A stretch of 64,000 bases of DNA from contig NZ_CP022957.1 of assembly GCF_002269385.1 (NCBI RefSeq), positions 2,289,001 through 2,353,000 on the forward strand, in the 5' to 3' direction. The notes below the pieces were generated by a model. It did not search any database and was not told the origin of the DNA. It saw only the letters and a program-made list of their open reading frames with translations. Origin of the DNA: Maribacter cobaltidurans (lineage in GTDB: Bacteria > Bacteroidota > Bacteroidia > Flavobacteriales > Flavobacteriaceae). The position numbers and the translations under genes are program-made. Below, in pieces: positions 36,858 to 46,654 of this stretch (the first letter of the stretch is position 1; each line of letters begins with the position of its first letter).

Positions 36858-39272
36858 ATGTTTAAAAACCATCTAAAAATCGCTTGGCGAAATATAAAAA
36901 AGGACAAGCTCTTTACCATTATCAAAATAGGAGGTTTTTCCATTGGGATAGCAGCCTGTTTGTTAATAGCCCTTTTCATAAATAATGAATTGAGCTATGA
37001 TAATCACTACCAAAAAAAGGATAGAATATTTAGGGTGGTAATGCAAGGAAGTATGGATGGTGAGGTTTTGAAAAGTGTTCATTTTCAAAGACTTTTTGCA
37101 GAAACTTTGGAATCGACCTACCCAGAAATTGAGAAAGCCGGTAAAATAAATACAAGCGAATTGTTTGGTGCGGGAAAAAGGACACTGAGAATTCAAGGGT
37201 CTTCACAAAACATTTTGGATGACGGTTTTGTTTTTGCCGATCAGCGGGCAGTAGAGATATTGGAATTGGACCTTTTAGAGGGCGATAGGGATGAGGTTTT
37301 TAAAAACCCTAGCAGTATAATACTCACCGAAGATAAGGCTCAAAGGTATTTTCCAAATGGCGATGTATTAGGAAAGACCTTGTTTTTGGATGATAACACG
37401 GACAAGCCCTACACCATAACTGGGATTGTAAAAAATAATCCCGCTATCAAATCCCATTTTGATTTTGATTTTTTACTCGTCATAGAAGACAAAAATACCA
37501 GTTGGACCACAACCAATTATTTTACCTATGTGCTTGTGGATGAAAACACCAATATCCCTGCCTTGGAAGAAAAAATGGGCGCCATATTGGAGAATTATTT
37601 TATTCCCGCCCAAATGGAAAGGGGGATGGGCGAGGATTTTATGGAAGTATTGAAAACCCTGGAGTACAAATTACAACCCATTGGAGATATCCATTTGAAA
37701 TCGGATATAAAAATGGGGGACGGACTCAAACATGGCGATATACGTTTTGTTTGGTTATTTGCTGCTATTGCTGGTTTTGTTCTCTTGTTGGCGGTCATAA
37801 ATTTCATTAATCTTTCCACGGCAAAATCGGCCAATAGGGCAAAGGAGGTTGGACTCAGAAAAACGGTCGGGGCATTTAAGGGTAATTTGATCAGCCAGTT
37901 TTTGACCGAATCCATTATCTATAGTTTTATCTCATTTTTTATAGGGGTTTTGTTGGCCTGGCTTTTATTGCCAACCTTCAATTCCATTGCTGATAAAAGC
38001 ATAATGATGCCTTGGGCTTCATGGTGGTTTTTACCTATTATCGTTGTTTCGGCTTTGGTAATTGGCCTTTTTGCAGGTCTTTATCCAGCATTCTATTTAT
38101 CCGCCTTTAAGCCGGTTAATGTCCTTAAGGGCAACCTTAGTATGGGAAGTAAAAGTGGTGGTTTACGAAGTGGTCTCGTCGTTTTTCAGTTTACGACCTC
38201 GGTAGTTCTGATCATAGGAACCCTAATTATCTACAAACAAATGAACTTTATCCTTGATAAAAAATTGGGCTATGACAAAGAACAGGTATTGGTGGTACAA
38301 GGGGCAAACCTATTGAACAATCGGGCCCAAGCATTTAAGGAAAGGTTATTGGGACTTTCAGAGGTAAAGGAAGTATCCATCAGTGATTATCTTCCGGTTG
38401 AGGGAACCAAGCGTAATGGAAATAGTTTTAGGAAATCAGCATCGGGAACGGAGGAAAGGTCCGTTCCAGCACAGATTTGGAGAGTGGATTATGACTATAT
38501 ACATACATTAGGCCTCCAAATAAAAAGTGGGCGAGGATTTTCCAAGGAATTTACCAATGATTCCTCGGCAATTGTAATCAATACCAGTATGGCCAAAAAG
38601 TTGGGATTGGATGATCCAATTGGAAAACAGATAAATAATGGGCAGGATTGGACCATCATTGGTGTTTTGGAGGATTTTCATTTTAAAAATTTAAAGGAGG
38701 ATATTGAACCCTTAACCTTGGTATTGGGGAATGCACCCAGTATGGTTTCCGTGAAACTTGACAACGGGGTAAGTGATGGCGCCATTGAGAACATTAAAGG
38801 CATATGGAACGATTTTGTGCCCAATCAAACATTTGAATTTACATTTCTTGACCAGGAATATGCCCAAATGCACGACGACGTAAAACGGATGGGAAAAATA
38901 TTCAACAGTTTTGCGATGTTCGCCATTCTTGTGGCGTGCCTTGGATTGTTTGCGTTATCAGCCTTTTTAGTGGAACAGCGAAAAAAAGAAATAAGTATAC
39001 GGTTGGTACTTGGGGCACCTTTTAAAAGTATCTATCAATTGCTGACCTTGGATTTTATGAAGTTGATCTTCCTCTCCATCTTAATTGCCGTTCCGGTAGG
39101 GTGGTATATGATGAACAGATGGTTGGAAGATTTTGCATATAGAATAAATATAGGGTGGGATATATTTTTGATGGCCGGCTTTATCGCTTTATTGGTGGCA
39201 TTGCTTACCATTAGCTATCAGTCCATAAGTGCCGCATTGCTAAAACCTTTGAACAATTTAAGGTCGGAATAA
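36858..39272 (+). CDS. FtsX/MacB-type ABC permease P12
   Basis: This 804-residue permease heads the fourth predicted sigma-54 unit, which would run P12-P15 and the second ATPase. It starts MFKNHLKIAWRNIKKDKL. Coupling segments are AKEVGLRKTVGAFKG and RKKEISIRLVLGAP; the second has Ser for Gly, Leu for Lys and Pro for Ser at normally fixed positions. It is also the only copy whose tail is not NPVxSLR: it ends LKPLNNLRSE. PCD landmarks are EDKAQRYFPNGDVLGK and LQPIGDIHLKSDI. The second PCD shows strong P5/P6-like wording (YDKEQVLVVQGANLL, RVDYDYIHTLGL). Confidence 0.91.
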   Translation: MFKNHLKIAWRNIKKDKLFTIIKIGGFSIGIAACLLIALFINNELSYDNHYQKKDRIFRVVMQGSMDGEVLKSVHFQRLFAETLESTYPEIEKAGKINTSELFGAGKRTLRIQGSSQNILDDGFVFADQRAVEILELDLLEGDRDEVFKNPSSIILTEDKAQRYFPNGDVLGKTLFLDDNTDKPYTITGIVKNNPAIKSHFDFDFLLVIEDKNTSWTTTNYFTYVLVDENTNIPALEEKMGAILENYFIPAQMERGMGEDFMEVLKTLEYKLQPIGDIHLKSDIKMGDGLKHGDIRFVWLFAAIAGFVLLLAVINFINLSTAKSANRAKEVGLRKTVGAFKGNLISQFLTESIIYSFISFFIGVLLAWLLLPTFNSIADKSIMMPWASWWFLPIIVVSALVIGLFAGLYPAFYLSAFKPVNVLKGNLSMGSKSGGLRSGLVVFQFTTSVVLIIGTLIIYKQMNFILDKKLGYDKEQVLVVQGANLLNNRAQAFKERLLGLSEVKEVSISDYLPVEGTKRNGNSFRKSASGTEERSVPAQIWRVDYDYIHTLGLQIKSGRGFSKEFTNDSSAIVINTSMAKKLGLDDPIGKQINNGQDWTIIGVLEDFHFKNLKEDIEPLTLVLGNAPSMVSVKLDNGVSDGAIENIKGIWNDFVPNQTFEFTFLDQEYAQMHDDVKRMGKIFNSFAMFAILVACLGLFALSAFLVEQRKKEISIRLVLGAPFKSIYQLLTLDFMKLIFLSILIAVPVGWYMMNRWLEDFAYRINIGWDIFLMAGFIALLVALLTISYQSISAALLKPLNNLRSE

Positions 39273-39304
39273 ATTTATCTATTCATTGTATAGGAAAGTG
39301 GAAT

Positions 39305-41677
39305 ATGCTTAGAAACTATCTAAAAGTCGCTTGGAGAAACCTTTTACGAAACAAGATTTATTCGATTATTAATATCTGTGGATTGGCGATAGGACTGGCG
39401 GTTTGCATGCAAATTGTACTTTATACTGGTCATGAATATAGCTATGACAAATTCCATAAAAATATAGATGATATCTACAGGGTAGAAACCGAAATTAAAT
39501 TTGGCAATGATCCAATATTTCTGCCATATATGGGATATACGGATGGTTCAGAAAGTGCTCAAGTAATACCTTCAATCGAAGATTTTCAGCGTTATTTGAC
39601 CAGTTCAAGGGTAACAGTTGAAAACCCTGAAAATCCTGCATTAAAATTTTTAGAGGATAAGCTGTTATTTGCGGATGATAATTTTTTCAACTTCTTTTCT
39701 TTTGAACTTCTAGAAGGAGATGCAGACCAACTGTTGCAGAATCCTTTTTCCATCGTATTGACAGAAAGCACGGCGAAAAAATATTTTGGAAACCAAGACC
39801 CCATAGGTAAGACCCTTCGCTATGACGGTGAGCATGATTTTATCGTAACTGGTGTCGCCCAGAATTCACCTTCCAACTCCAGTATTCAATTCGATTTTGT
39901 GGCAACAGTTTCCAGTTTGACTAATATGGAAAACCTGAAATTTCATATTGAGGATAACTCCCCGGAATTTAACACGTATTTTAAATTAAAAAAGGACATT
40001 AAGCCGACAATGGTGGAAATGGCCTTGTCTAATATCAGCAATTTTACGGGTGATGACCATTCTTTATCTAACAGAAAATTTATATTAAAACCATTTCAAG
40101 AGCTTCATTTAACGGGAAACTCATCCAATATTAAGTATATTGAAATATTTCCTTATGTGGCACTTCTCATTTTACTGTTGGCATTGGTCAATTATGCAAG
40201 CCTCTCAACCGCTCATGCAGCAACCCGTTCAAAGGAGATTGGAGTAAGAAAGGTTTTGGGGGCGAATAGAAAGTCCATTGCGGTTCAGTTCTTTTTTGAG
40301 TCCGTATTGTACACAACAATTGCTTTTGCTGCTGGTTACGTTCTGTGCATGCTGTTTCAGCCCTATTTTTTTGACTTTTTACAAATACCCATTGACAACG
40401 CCTTTTTGTATAGCCGGAATATGCTTATTTCATATACAATACTTTTTGTAATGACCGTCCTGTTAGCGGCAACCTATCCAGCTATTTTACTTTCTGCCTA
40501 TCGTCCAGTTATGGCTCTTTATGGAAAAATAAGGAAGCAAGAAGGAGCTATAAGCGTTAGAAAATTCTTTACCGTTTTTCAATTCTCCATTTCAGTTATA
40601 TTGATAATTTGTGGTATAGTTATTGATCGGCAGATGGATTTTTTTAGATATGCAGAAACAGGGGTTGACCGAGAAAATACAGTTATGCTTTCATTTTCTG
40701 CAAAGGTAGGTGAACACTTTACAGCATTTAAGGAATCAGTTTTGGCATTGCCCCAAGTCGCTCAGACAAGTGCCTCCAGCACTCCCCTTTATAAAGGGCA
40801 TAACATGATGGGTGTACAACGAAACGAAAGTGAGGAAATGGCTTTTTTACCTTTTATGAATGTTGATTCAAATTTTATATCGCTGTTGAATCTAAAATGG
40901 GAAATACCATTAGCTGGTCTTAATACTTTAAACGAGGGTAGCGAATTTGCATTGATAAACGAGGCCACTATTGAAAAGTTAAACCTCAACAAAAATCCTG
41001 TAGGTCAAAAAATTAATAATCAATATGAGATAAAAGGTGTTTTGAAGGATTTTGTTTATACATCGTTACATCACAAAATAGGGGCACTTTGTTTATTGGT
41101 CAATTCAAATGGAAAGACCTCTCCTTGGCTAGAAAATGGTGGCACAATGTTTATAAAAATAGCACCCAATGTTAATTTTCCTACTTTTTTAGACCAGCTC
41201 AAAAATGTTCACATAAAATATGATGAGCAAAATCCATTTGAATACTATTTTTTGGATGATGTTTTTGACGCACAATACAAGGCTGAAGATCGGCTGGTAA
41301 AAATATTCAGTGTTTTTACAGCTTTTGCAATTTTAATTGCGGCCATGGGATTATTTGGGCTTATAACATTTATCGCAGTTCAAAGAAGAAAGGAAATTGG
41401 GATTCGAAAGGTGCTAGGTGCCTCTGAGAGAAATGTAGTATCGTTATTGTCAAGGGATTTATTAAGACTAGTATTGATATCCTCTCTTTTAGCGTCTCCG
41501 TTAGCTTATTGGTGGTCAAAAAATTGGTTAGAGGACTTTGCATATCGCATCTCCATAACCTGGTGGATGTTTGGGATTACTATTATTGGGACCTTGGTAA
41601 TTGCACTCATGACATTAAGTTTTCAGGTCATAAAAGCAGCAAGGGCCAATCCTGTAAAAAGTTTAAGGTCGGAATAA
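39305..41677 (+). CDS. FtsX/MacB-type ABC permease P13
   Basis: This 790-residue permease starts MLRNYLKVAWRNLLRNKI, 32 bases after P12. Coupling segments are SKEIGVRKVLGANRKS and RRKEIGIRKVLGAS, both canonical. PCD landmarks are ESTAKKYFGNQDPIGK, VTGVAQNSPSNSS and LKPFQELHLTGN. The coding DNA looks more AT-rich than its neighbours. It ends NPVKSLRSE, and the last 13 bases plus the whole 32-base spacer to P14 nearly copy the corresponding junction between P12 and P13. This points to recombination within the array. Confidence 0.91.
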   Translation: MLRNYLKVAWRNLLRNKIYSIINICGLAIGLAVCMQIVLYTGHEYSYDKFHKNIDDIYRVETEIKFGNDPIFLPYMGYTDGSESAQVIPSIEDFQRYLTSSRVTVENPENPALKFLEDKLLFADDNFFNFFSFELLEGDADQLLQNPFSIVLTESTAKKYFGNQDPIGKTLRYDGEHDFIVTGVAQNSPSNSSIQFDFVATVSSLTNMENLKFHIEDNSPEFNTYFKLKKDIKPTMVEMALSNISNFTGDDHSLSNRKFILKPFQELHLTGNSSNIKYIEIFPYVALLILLLALVNYASLSTAHAATRSKEIGVRKVLGANRKSIAVQFFFESVLYTTIAFAAGYVLCMLFQPYFFDFLQIPIDNAFLYSRNMLISYTILFVMTVLLAATYPAILLSAYRPVMALYGKIRKQEGAISVRKFFTVFQFSISVILIICGIVIDRQMDFFRYAETGVDRENTVMLSFSAKVGEHFTAFKESVLALPQVAQTSASSTPLYKGHNMMGVQRNESEEMAFLPFMNVDSNFISLLNLKWEIPLAGLNTLNEGSEFALINEATIEKLNLNKNPVGQKINNQYEIKGVLKDFVYTSLHHKIGALCLLVNSNGKTSPWLENGGTMFIKIAPNVNFPTFLDQLKNVHIKYDEQNPFEYYFLDDVFDAQYKAEDRLVKIFSVFTAFAILIAAMGLFGLITFIAVQRRKEIGIRKVLGASERNVVSLLSRDLLRLVLISSLLASPLAYWWSKNWLEDFAYRISITWWMFGITIIGTLVIALMTLSFQVIKAARANPVKSLRSE

Positions 41678-41709
41678 ATTTATCTATTCATTGTATAAGA
41701 AAGTAGAAT

Positions 41710-44160
41710 ATGCTTAGAAACCATTTCAAAATTGCCTGGAGAAATATTTTTAAAAACAAGGTGTTTTCTTTCATTAATGTAATAGGGCTGTCCATAGGTA
41801 TTTGTGCGGCCATGGTCATTGGGGCTATTGTGTATTATGATTTTTCCTTTGATACATTTCATCTTGACAAAGAGCGTATCTATCGGGTGGTAAGCGTTTT
41901 TGAAACAAAAGAGGGTACCTTCTCCAATAGGGGGGTGCCCATACCCTTGATGCGCACTTTTAAAGAAGGTGTATCCGGAGTAGAAGTTGCGGCTCCATTT
42001 TTCAATACATCATTCCATAAAGTTGAAAACCAAGAGGACGACCTTAAGTTCAAAAACGCCGAAGACGCCCTTTTTGCTGGTGATAATTACTTTAACGTGT
42101 TCCATTACGAGTGGTTGGTCGGCGATAAGAAAACGGCACTGTCACAACCTGCCCAAGTGGTATTGGAACAAAAAAGGGCTAAAAAATATTTTCCCCATAC
42201 AAAACTTGCCGAAATAGTGGGCCGCACCTTAATGTACAACGACTCCATACCTGTAAAAGTCACTGGGGTTGTGGCCGGTTTTACGAACAATACCGATTTC
42301 AATTTTTATGAGTTTATGTCGCTCCCTTCCGCAAAGCTGTTCGGTGAAAGTGATATGGCCACCGATGAAGAGTGGAATAGTACCAGTTCGGGCAACCAAC
42401 TCTTTTTTAAGGTAAACGGGGAAGGGGCTATGGATAACGTTCAGGCCAGACTGGATGCTTTGGCCGAGGAGCACAAAAGTACGGAACCTTGGGCGGCCGA
42501 TGAAAAACGATTATTTGCGCTTCAACCTTTGGAAGATCTTCACTTTGGTGGAAAATACAACAACTATCCCTTTAACAATTCGGAGCATTCGGGCGACCTA
42601 AAAGTGTTAAAGGCCCTAGGATTTGTGGCTCTCTTCTTGCTTTTGTTAGGGTGTGCCAACTTTATTAACCTTAGCTCTGCGCAAGCGCTGACAAGGGCCA
42701 AGGAAATTGGAATCCAAAAAACCTTGGGCAGTTCCAAGAGACAATTGATCGTTCAATTTTTGTGCGAGACGTTTTTATTGACCATAGTGGCGGCCCTACT
42801 TTCTGCTTTGCTAGCCCCATTACTGTTGAAACAGTTTACGGATTTTCTGCCTTCGGGCATAGATTTAGACGTGCTGTACTCTCCTTGGGGGCTGGCTTCA
42901 ATCTTACTGTTAGTCGCTACGGTAAGCCTGTTATCCGGGTTTTATCCAGCATTTGTATTGTCCAAATTTAGGCCGGTTTTGGTATTAAAAGGACAAATGG
43001 TAAAAGGCAACAAGGGAACCCGTCTTCGTAAGACCTTAACGGTATTCCAATTTGCGGTGGCGCAGGTTTTCATTATTGCCACAGTTTTGGTTGGCAAACA
43101 ATTATATTATGCAATGAACAAAGATATGGGCATTAAAACCCATGCCTTGGCTTTTGTCCATTTGCCATGGAACGGAAATACCGATACAAAGACCCAATCT
43201 TTTTTTGATAGGGTAAAAAACATCAATGGGTTATCCAATGTGAGTCTGGGCGGAAACCCACCGGCGTCCAATAATGTGCAATCTACCATACTTACTTATT
43301 ATAAGGATGGCAAGGAAACCCATCAAGGGACGGAAATGCTCAAAGGTGACCTTACCTACTTAGATACATATGGTATACCTTTGCTGAGCGGTAGGGAACG
43401 TTTAAATGACAGTATAAAGGAGTTTGTTGTAAATGAGGCCTTTGCTAAAGGTCTAGGTTTTCAAGACCCTTCCCAAGTAGTGGGAAGCATTGTAAAGCTG
43501 GATACCACCAACATACCCGTTGTAGGTCTGATACGGGATTTTAACCAACGCTCGTTACGGTCCTCCATTAAACCCTTGGCCATATACGGTCAGTGGAACA
43601 AGAACTCATGGAGCAGGTATACTACACTGCACTTTGACCTAGGACCGGATTCCAAATCGTGGCAGGATGCTATTAAAGAAGTAGAAAATGCCTGGGCAAC
43701 GGTCTATCCCGATGAAGAGATAACCGTCAATTTCATGGATGACACCGTTAAGGGATTTTATAACAAGGAACGCCATACGGCGCAATTACTGAAATGGGCT
43801 GCTGGGCTGGCCATTCTAATCAGTTGCTTAGGTCTTTTCGGACTTGTCATTTACACCACGGAAAGACGCACCAAGGAGATTGGTGTAAGAAAGGTTTTAG
43901 GGGCCAATCTGCTCCAATTGAACCTATTGCTCAGCAAGGAATTTATGGTGTTGGTATTTATCGGTTTTGCCATTGCCGCTCCGTTGGGCTGGTGGGGCGT
44001 TAACAATTGGCTGCAGGATTATGCTTATAAGACAACGCTTAGTTGGTGGGTTTTCGCTGCCAGTGGGTTGGGAATGGTCATTGTAGCACTTATCATCATA
44101 GGACTCCGAATTTTTAGAACGGCGAATATCAATCCCGTGGAAAGTTTACGAACGGAATAA
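41710..44160 (+). CDS. FtsX/MacB-type ABC permease P14
   Basis: At 816 residues this is the longest copy. It starts MLRNHFKIAWRNIFKNKV; helix 1 reads IGLSIGICAAMVIGAIVYYD. Coupling segments are AKEIGIQKTLGSSKRQ, with Gln for the usual Arg, and RTKEIGVRKVLGAN. The first PCD carries a longer insert around QKRAKKYFPHTKLAEIVG, and the segment before helix 2 is LQPLEDLHFGGKYNNYP. It ends NPVESLRTE, sharing Glu for Lys with P11. P15 follows after 41 bases. Confidence 0.91.
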   Translation: MLRNHFKIAWRNIFKNKVFSFINVIGLSIGICAAMVIGAIVYYDFSFDTFHLDKERIYRVVSVFETKEGTFSNRGVPIPLMRTFKEGVSGVEVAAPFFNTSFHKVENQEDDLKFKNAEDALFAGDNYFNVFHYEWLVGDKKTALSQPAQVVLEQKRAKKYFPHTKLAEIVGRTLMYNDSIPVKVTGVVAGFTNNTDFNFYEFMSLPSAKLFGESDMATDEEWNSTSSGNQLFFKVNGEGAMDNVQARLDALAEEHKSTEPWAADEKRLFALQPLEDLHFGGKYNNYPFNNSEHSGDLKVLKALGFVALFLLLLGCANFINLSSAQALTRAKEIGIQKTLGSSKRQLIVQFLCETFLLTIVAALLSALLAPLLLKQFTDFLPSGIDLDVLYSPWGLASILLLVATVSLLSGFYPAFVLSKFRPVLVLKGQMVKGNKGTRLRKTLTVFQFAVAQVFIIATVLVGKQLYYAMNKDMGIKTHALAFVHLPWNGNTDTKTQSFFDRVKNINGLSNVSLGGNPPASNNVQSTILTYYKDGKETHQGTEMLKGDLTYLDTYGIPLLSGRERLNDSIKEFVVNEAFAKGLGFQDPSQVVGSIVKLDTTNIPVVGLIRDFNQRSLRSSIKPLAIYGQWNKNSWSRYTTLHFDLGPDSKSWQDAIKEVENAWATVYPDEEITVNFMDDTVKGFYNKERHTAQLLKWAAGLAILISCLGLFGLVIYTTERRTKEIGVRKVLGANLLQLNLLLSKEFMVLVFIGFAIAAPLGWWGVNNWLQDYAYKTTLSWWVFAASGLGMVIVALIIIGLRIFRTANINPVESLRTE

Positions 44161-44201
44161 AGGGACTAAAATAAAGTCAGAATCAATCAAAAAATAATAT
44201 C

Positions 44202-46610
44202 ATGATCAAAAACTATCTAAAAGTCGCTTGGAGAAATTTAATTAAGGATAAGACAAATACATCCTTGAATATAATTGGGTTATCAATAGCATTTGCGGTT
44301 GCCATTTTATTGGGAATGGCCGCTTTGTATCAGCTTTCCTTTGATAATTTCCACGAAAACGGTGCATCCATCTATAAAATTGTCAGAACCCAACAAACCC
44401 CAAAAGGTCCTGAAGCAGGTACGGTACAACCTGCACCCTTGGCACCTGCCTTAGAGGCTGAGGTCCCAGGAGTGAAACGGATTACTAGGTATTTGCAGGA
44501 CGGTACCCTTGCTTTTTACAACGATAAGGAAGTAGATATGGATGTTGTTTGGGTAGACCAAGATTTCTTTTCCATGTTCAGTTTCCCAATTTCCAACGGA
44601 AATGAAACGGAACCTTTGAATGACCTGAATGGTGTAGTATTAACAAAAAAAGCGGCGGATAAACTATTCGGTTCTACGGATATTATTGGTAAAACAGTGA
44701 ATCTATTGGTAAATGGCATTCAAAAACCATTTACGGTAAGTGCCATTACGGATGATATTGTACCTCAAAGCACGTTGGAATTTGAAATTGCCGCACGTTT
44801 TGAAAGTCATAAGGATTATTTTGATAATAAGGAGCAGTGGGATTCCCAATATCATGATGTATATGTTGAATTGGATGAGGGCGTGACCGCTTCTGGTTTT
44901 GAAAATATTAGTGCCTCTTTTGTAGACCTACACTATAATGAAGGGATAGAAATGTTAAAAAGGGATGGGGCTTCCCCGGATTCCAACGGCCGATTTATAG
45001 ACTTGAGATTAGTACCCATGACCGATGTTCATTTCACCAGTTTAAAAAACGGAACTATACAGATTAGTAGAGGCATGCCCTATCTCATTTTAGGAGTTGC
45101 TTTTTTAATCCTATTCATTGCCTGTGTCAACTATATCAATATGAGTATTGCCAAAACGGCAAAACGTCTCAAGGAAATTGGGATGCGTAAAACCTTGGGG
45201 GCCCAAAAAAAGCAGCTCTTTTTTCAATTTTGGAGTGAAAGTCTTTTTGTATTTGGGGTATCCATAGGTGTCGGCGTATTGTTGAGCTTGGTATTTTTAG
45301 ATGAGTTTAAAACCATGTTCAACACTCATATTTCGGCAGAAATGTTGTGGAACCCTACGGCAATTATAGGCCTACTTGGCATGGTGTTAGCCATATCCAT
45401 GTTTGTGGGTGGATACCCGGCAATGCTGATGAGTCGTTTGGGGACCATTCAATCTTTAAAAGGAAAACTGGAATCTACAGGGAGCAACAAGGTTAGGGAT
45501 GTGCTTATGGTATTTCAATTTGGGATTGCCATATTATTGATTATAGGCACTTTGGTGTTATGGGGACAAATTGAATACATGCGTAACAAAGATTTGGGCT
45601 ATGATAAGGAACAGGTGGTTTCCTTTCCGTTGAATGGAAAGCGTAATAGTAATGACGTGGTAGATTTACTGAAGGATGAATTAAAGGGTAATCCGGATAT
45701 CCTATCTGTTAGTGGGGCTGATAATAACCTTGGACTTGGAAAGGATGGCAGCCGATCATCCAGTAAAATTGGTTTTGAATATAAAGGCCGAGCCGTAAAG
45801 ACTAATTTTTTGGTCGTAGACCATGATTATATTAAAACCTTGGGATTAGAGCTAGTGGCAGGTAGGGATTTTGAAAGCGCCGCCGATAGTTTAGGCGTGG
45901 TCATTAACGAGTCAATGGCCAAGGAATTGGAGGAAGAAGACCCACTTACAGCACAATTGGAACTTGATGATGGCGTTTATTATCCGGTCCTTGGAGTCGT
46001 CAAGGATTATAATTTCAATGATTTGGACAGGGCTATTGAACCCATTACTTTTTACATGAGTAGAGAATGGGGGCTTACCTACGCCTATGCAAAAGTGGCA
46101 CCCCAGAATATGGCTAGCTCTTATGATGCCTTGGAGCGTACTTGGAAAAAATTGGAACCGAATGCTACATTTTTGGGTTCTTTTTTAGACGAGAATGTTG
46201 ACAGAACCTTTAGAAGTGAAAAAACAACGGCCAAAATGATTACAAGCGGTTCACTCATTGCAATCATATTAAGCTGTATGGGTCTTTTTGCGATGTCCCT
46301 GTTAATTGTTGCACAGCGCACTAAGGAGATAGGGATTAGAAAGGTGGTAGGCGCCAGTGTAACGTCCATTACGTATATCCTCACCAAGGATTTCTTGAAA
46401 TTGGTAATGTTGGCTTTCCTCATTGCTTCTCCCATTGCATGGTATATAATGCGACAATGGTTGCAAAACTACGCCTATAGAATAAACTTAGGTGTTGGGT
46501 TCTTTGTTGGAGCTGGAGCCATTGCCGTTACAATAGCATTATTGACTATTGGAACCAGGACCATTCAAGCGGCACGGGCCAACCCGGTTAAATCACTAAG
46601 AGACGAATAA
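44202..46610 (+). CDS. FtsX/MacB-type ABC permease P15 (last of the array)
   Basis: This 802-residue permease starts MIKNYLKVAWRNLIKDKT and lies 44 bases before the second ATPase gene, so the two are likely translated from one message. Coupling segments are LKEIGMRKTLGAQKK and RTKEIGIRKVVGAS. Helix 1 (IGLSIAFAVAILLGMAALYQ) lacks the Gly of the common LxIGxxxA pattern. PCD landmarks are KKAADKLFGSTDIIGK and LVPMTDVHFTSL. The linker MSRLGTIQSLKGKLE replaces SRFxPVxVLKG. It ends NPVKSLRDE, with Asp in the variable position of the tail. Confidence 0.91.
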   Translation: MIKNYLKVAWRNLIKDKTNTSLNIIGLSIAFAVAILLGMAALYQLSFDNFHENGASIYKIVRTQQTPKGPEAGTVQPAPLAPALEAEVPGVKRITRYLQDGTLAFYNDKEVDMDVVWVDQDFFSMFSFPISNGNETEPLNDLNGVVLTKKAADKLFGSTDIIGKTVNLLVNGIQKPFTVSAITDDIVPQSTLEFEIAARFESHKDYFDNKEQWDSQYHDVYVELDEGVTASGFENISASFVDLHYNEGIEMLKRDGASPDSNGRFIDLRLVPMTDVHFTSLKNGTIQISRGMPYLILGVAFLILFIACVNYINMSIAKTAKRLKEIGMRKTLGAQKKQLFFQFWSESLFVFGVSIGVGVLLSLVFLDEFKTMFNTHISAEMLWNPTAIIGLLGMVLAISMFVGGYPAMLMSRLGTIQSLKGKLESTGSNKVRDVLMVFQFGIAILLIIGTLVLWGQIEYMRNKDLGYDKEQVVSFPLNGKRNSNDVVDLLKDELKGNPDILSVSGADNNLGLGKDGSRSSSKIGFEYKGRAVKTNFLVVDHDYIKTLGLELVAGRDFESAADSLGVVINESMAKELEEEDPLTAQLELDDGVYYPVLGVVKDYNFNDLDRAIEPITFYMSREWGLTYAYAKVAPQNMASSYDALERTWKKLEPNATFLGSFLDENVDRTFRSEKTTAKMITSGSLIAIILSCMGLFAMSLLIVAQRTKEIGIRKVVGASVTSITYILTKDFLKLVMLAFLIASPIAWYIMRQWLQNYAYRINLGVGFFVGAGAIAVTIALLTIGTRTIQAARANPVKSLRDE

Positions 46611-46654
46611 AAAATAACTAAGAAATAAAAAAACCTTACATTAAACAGAAAACT

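Noticed and set aside
41509..41706. A 65-codon plus-strand frame across the end of P13.
   Set aside because: It is a different-frame shadow of the P13 C-terminus that runs on through the spacer to P14.
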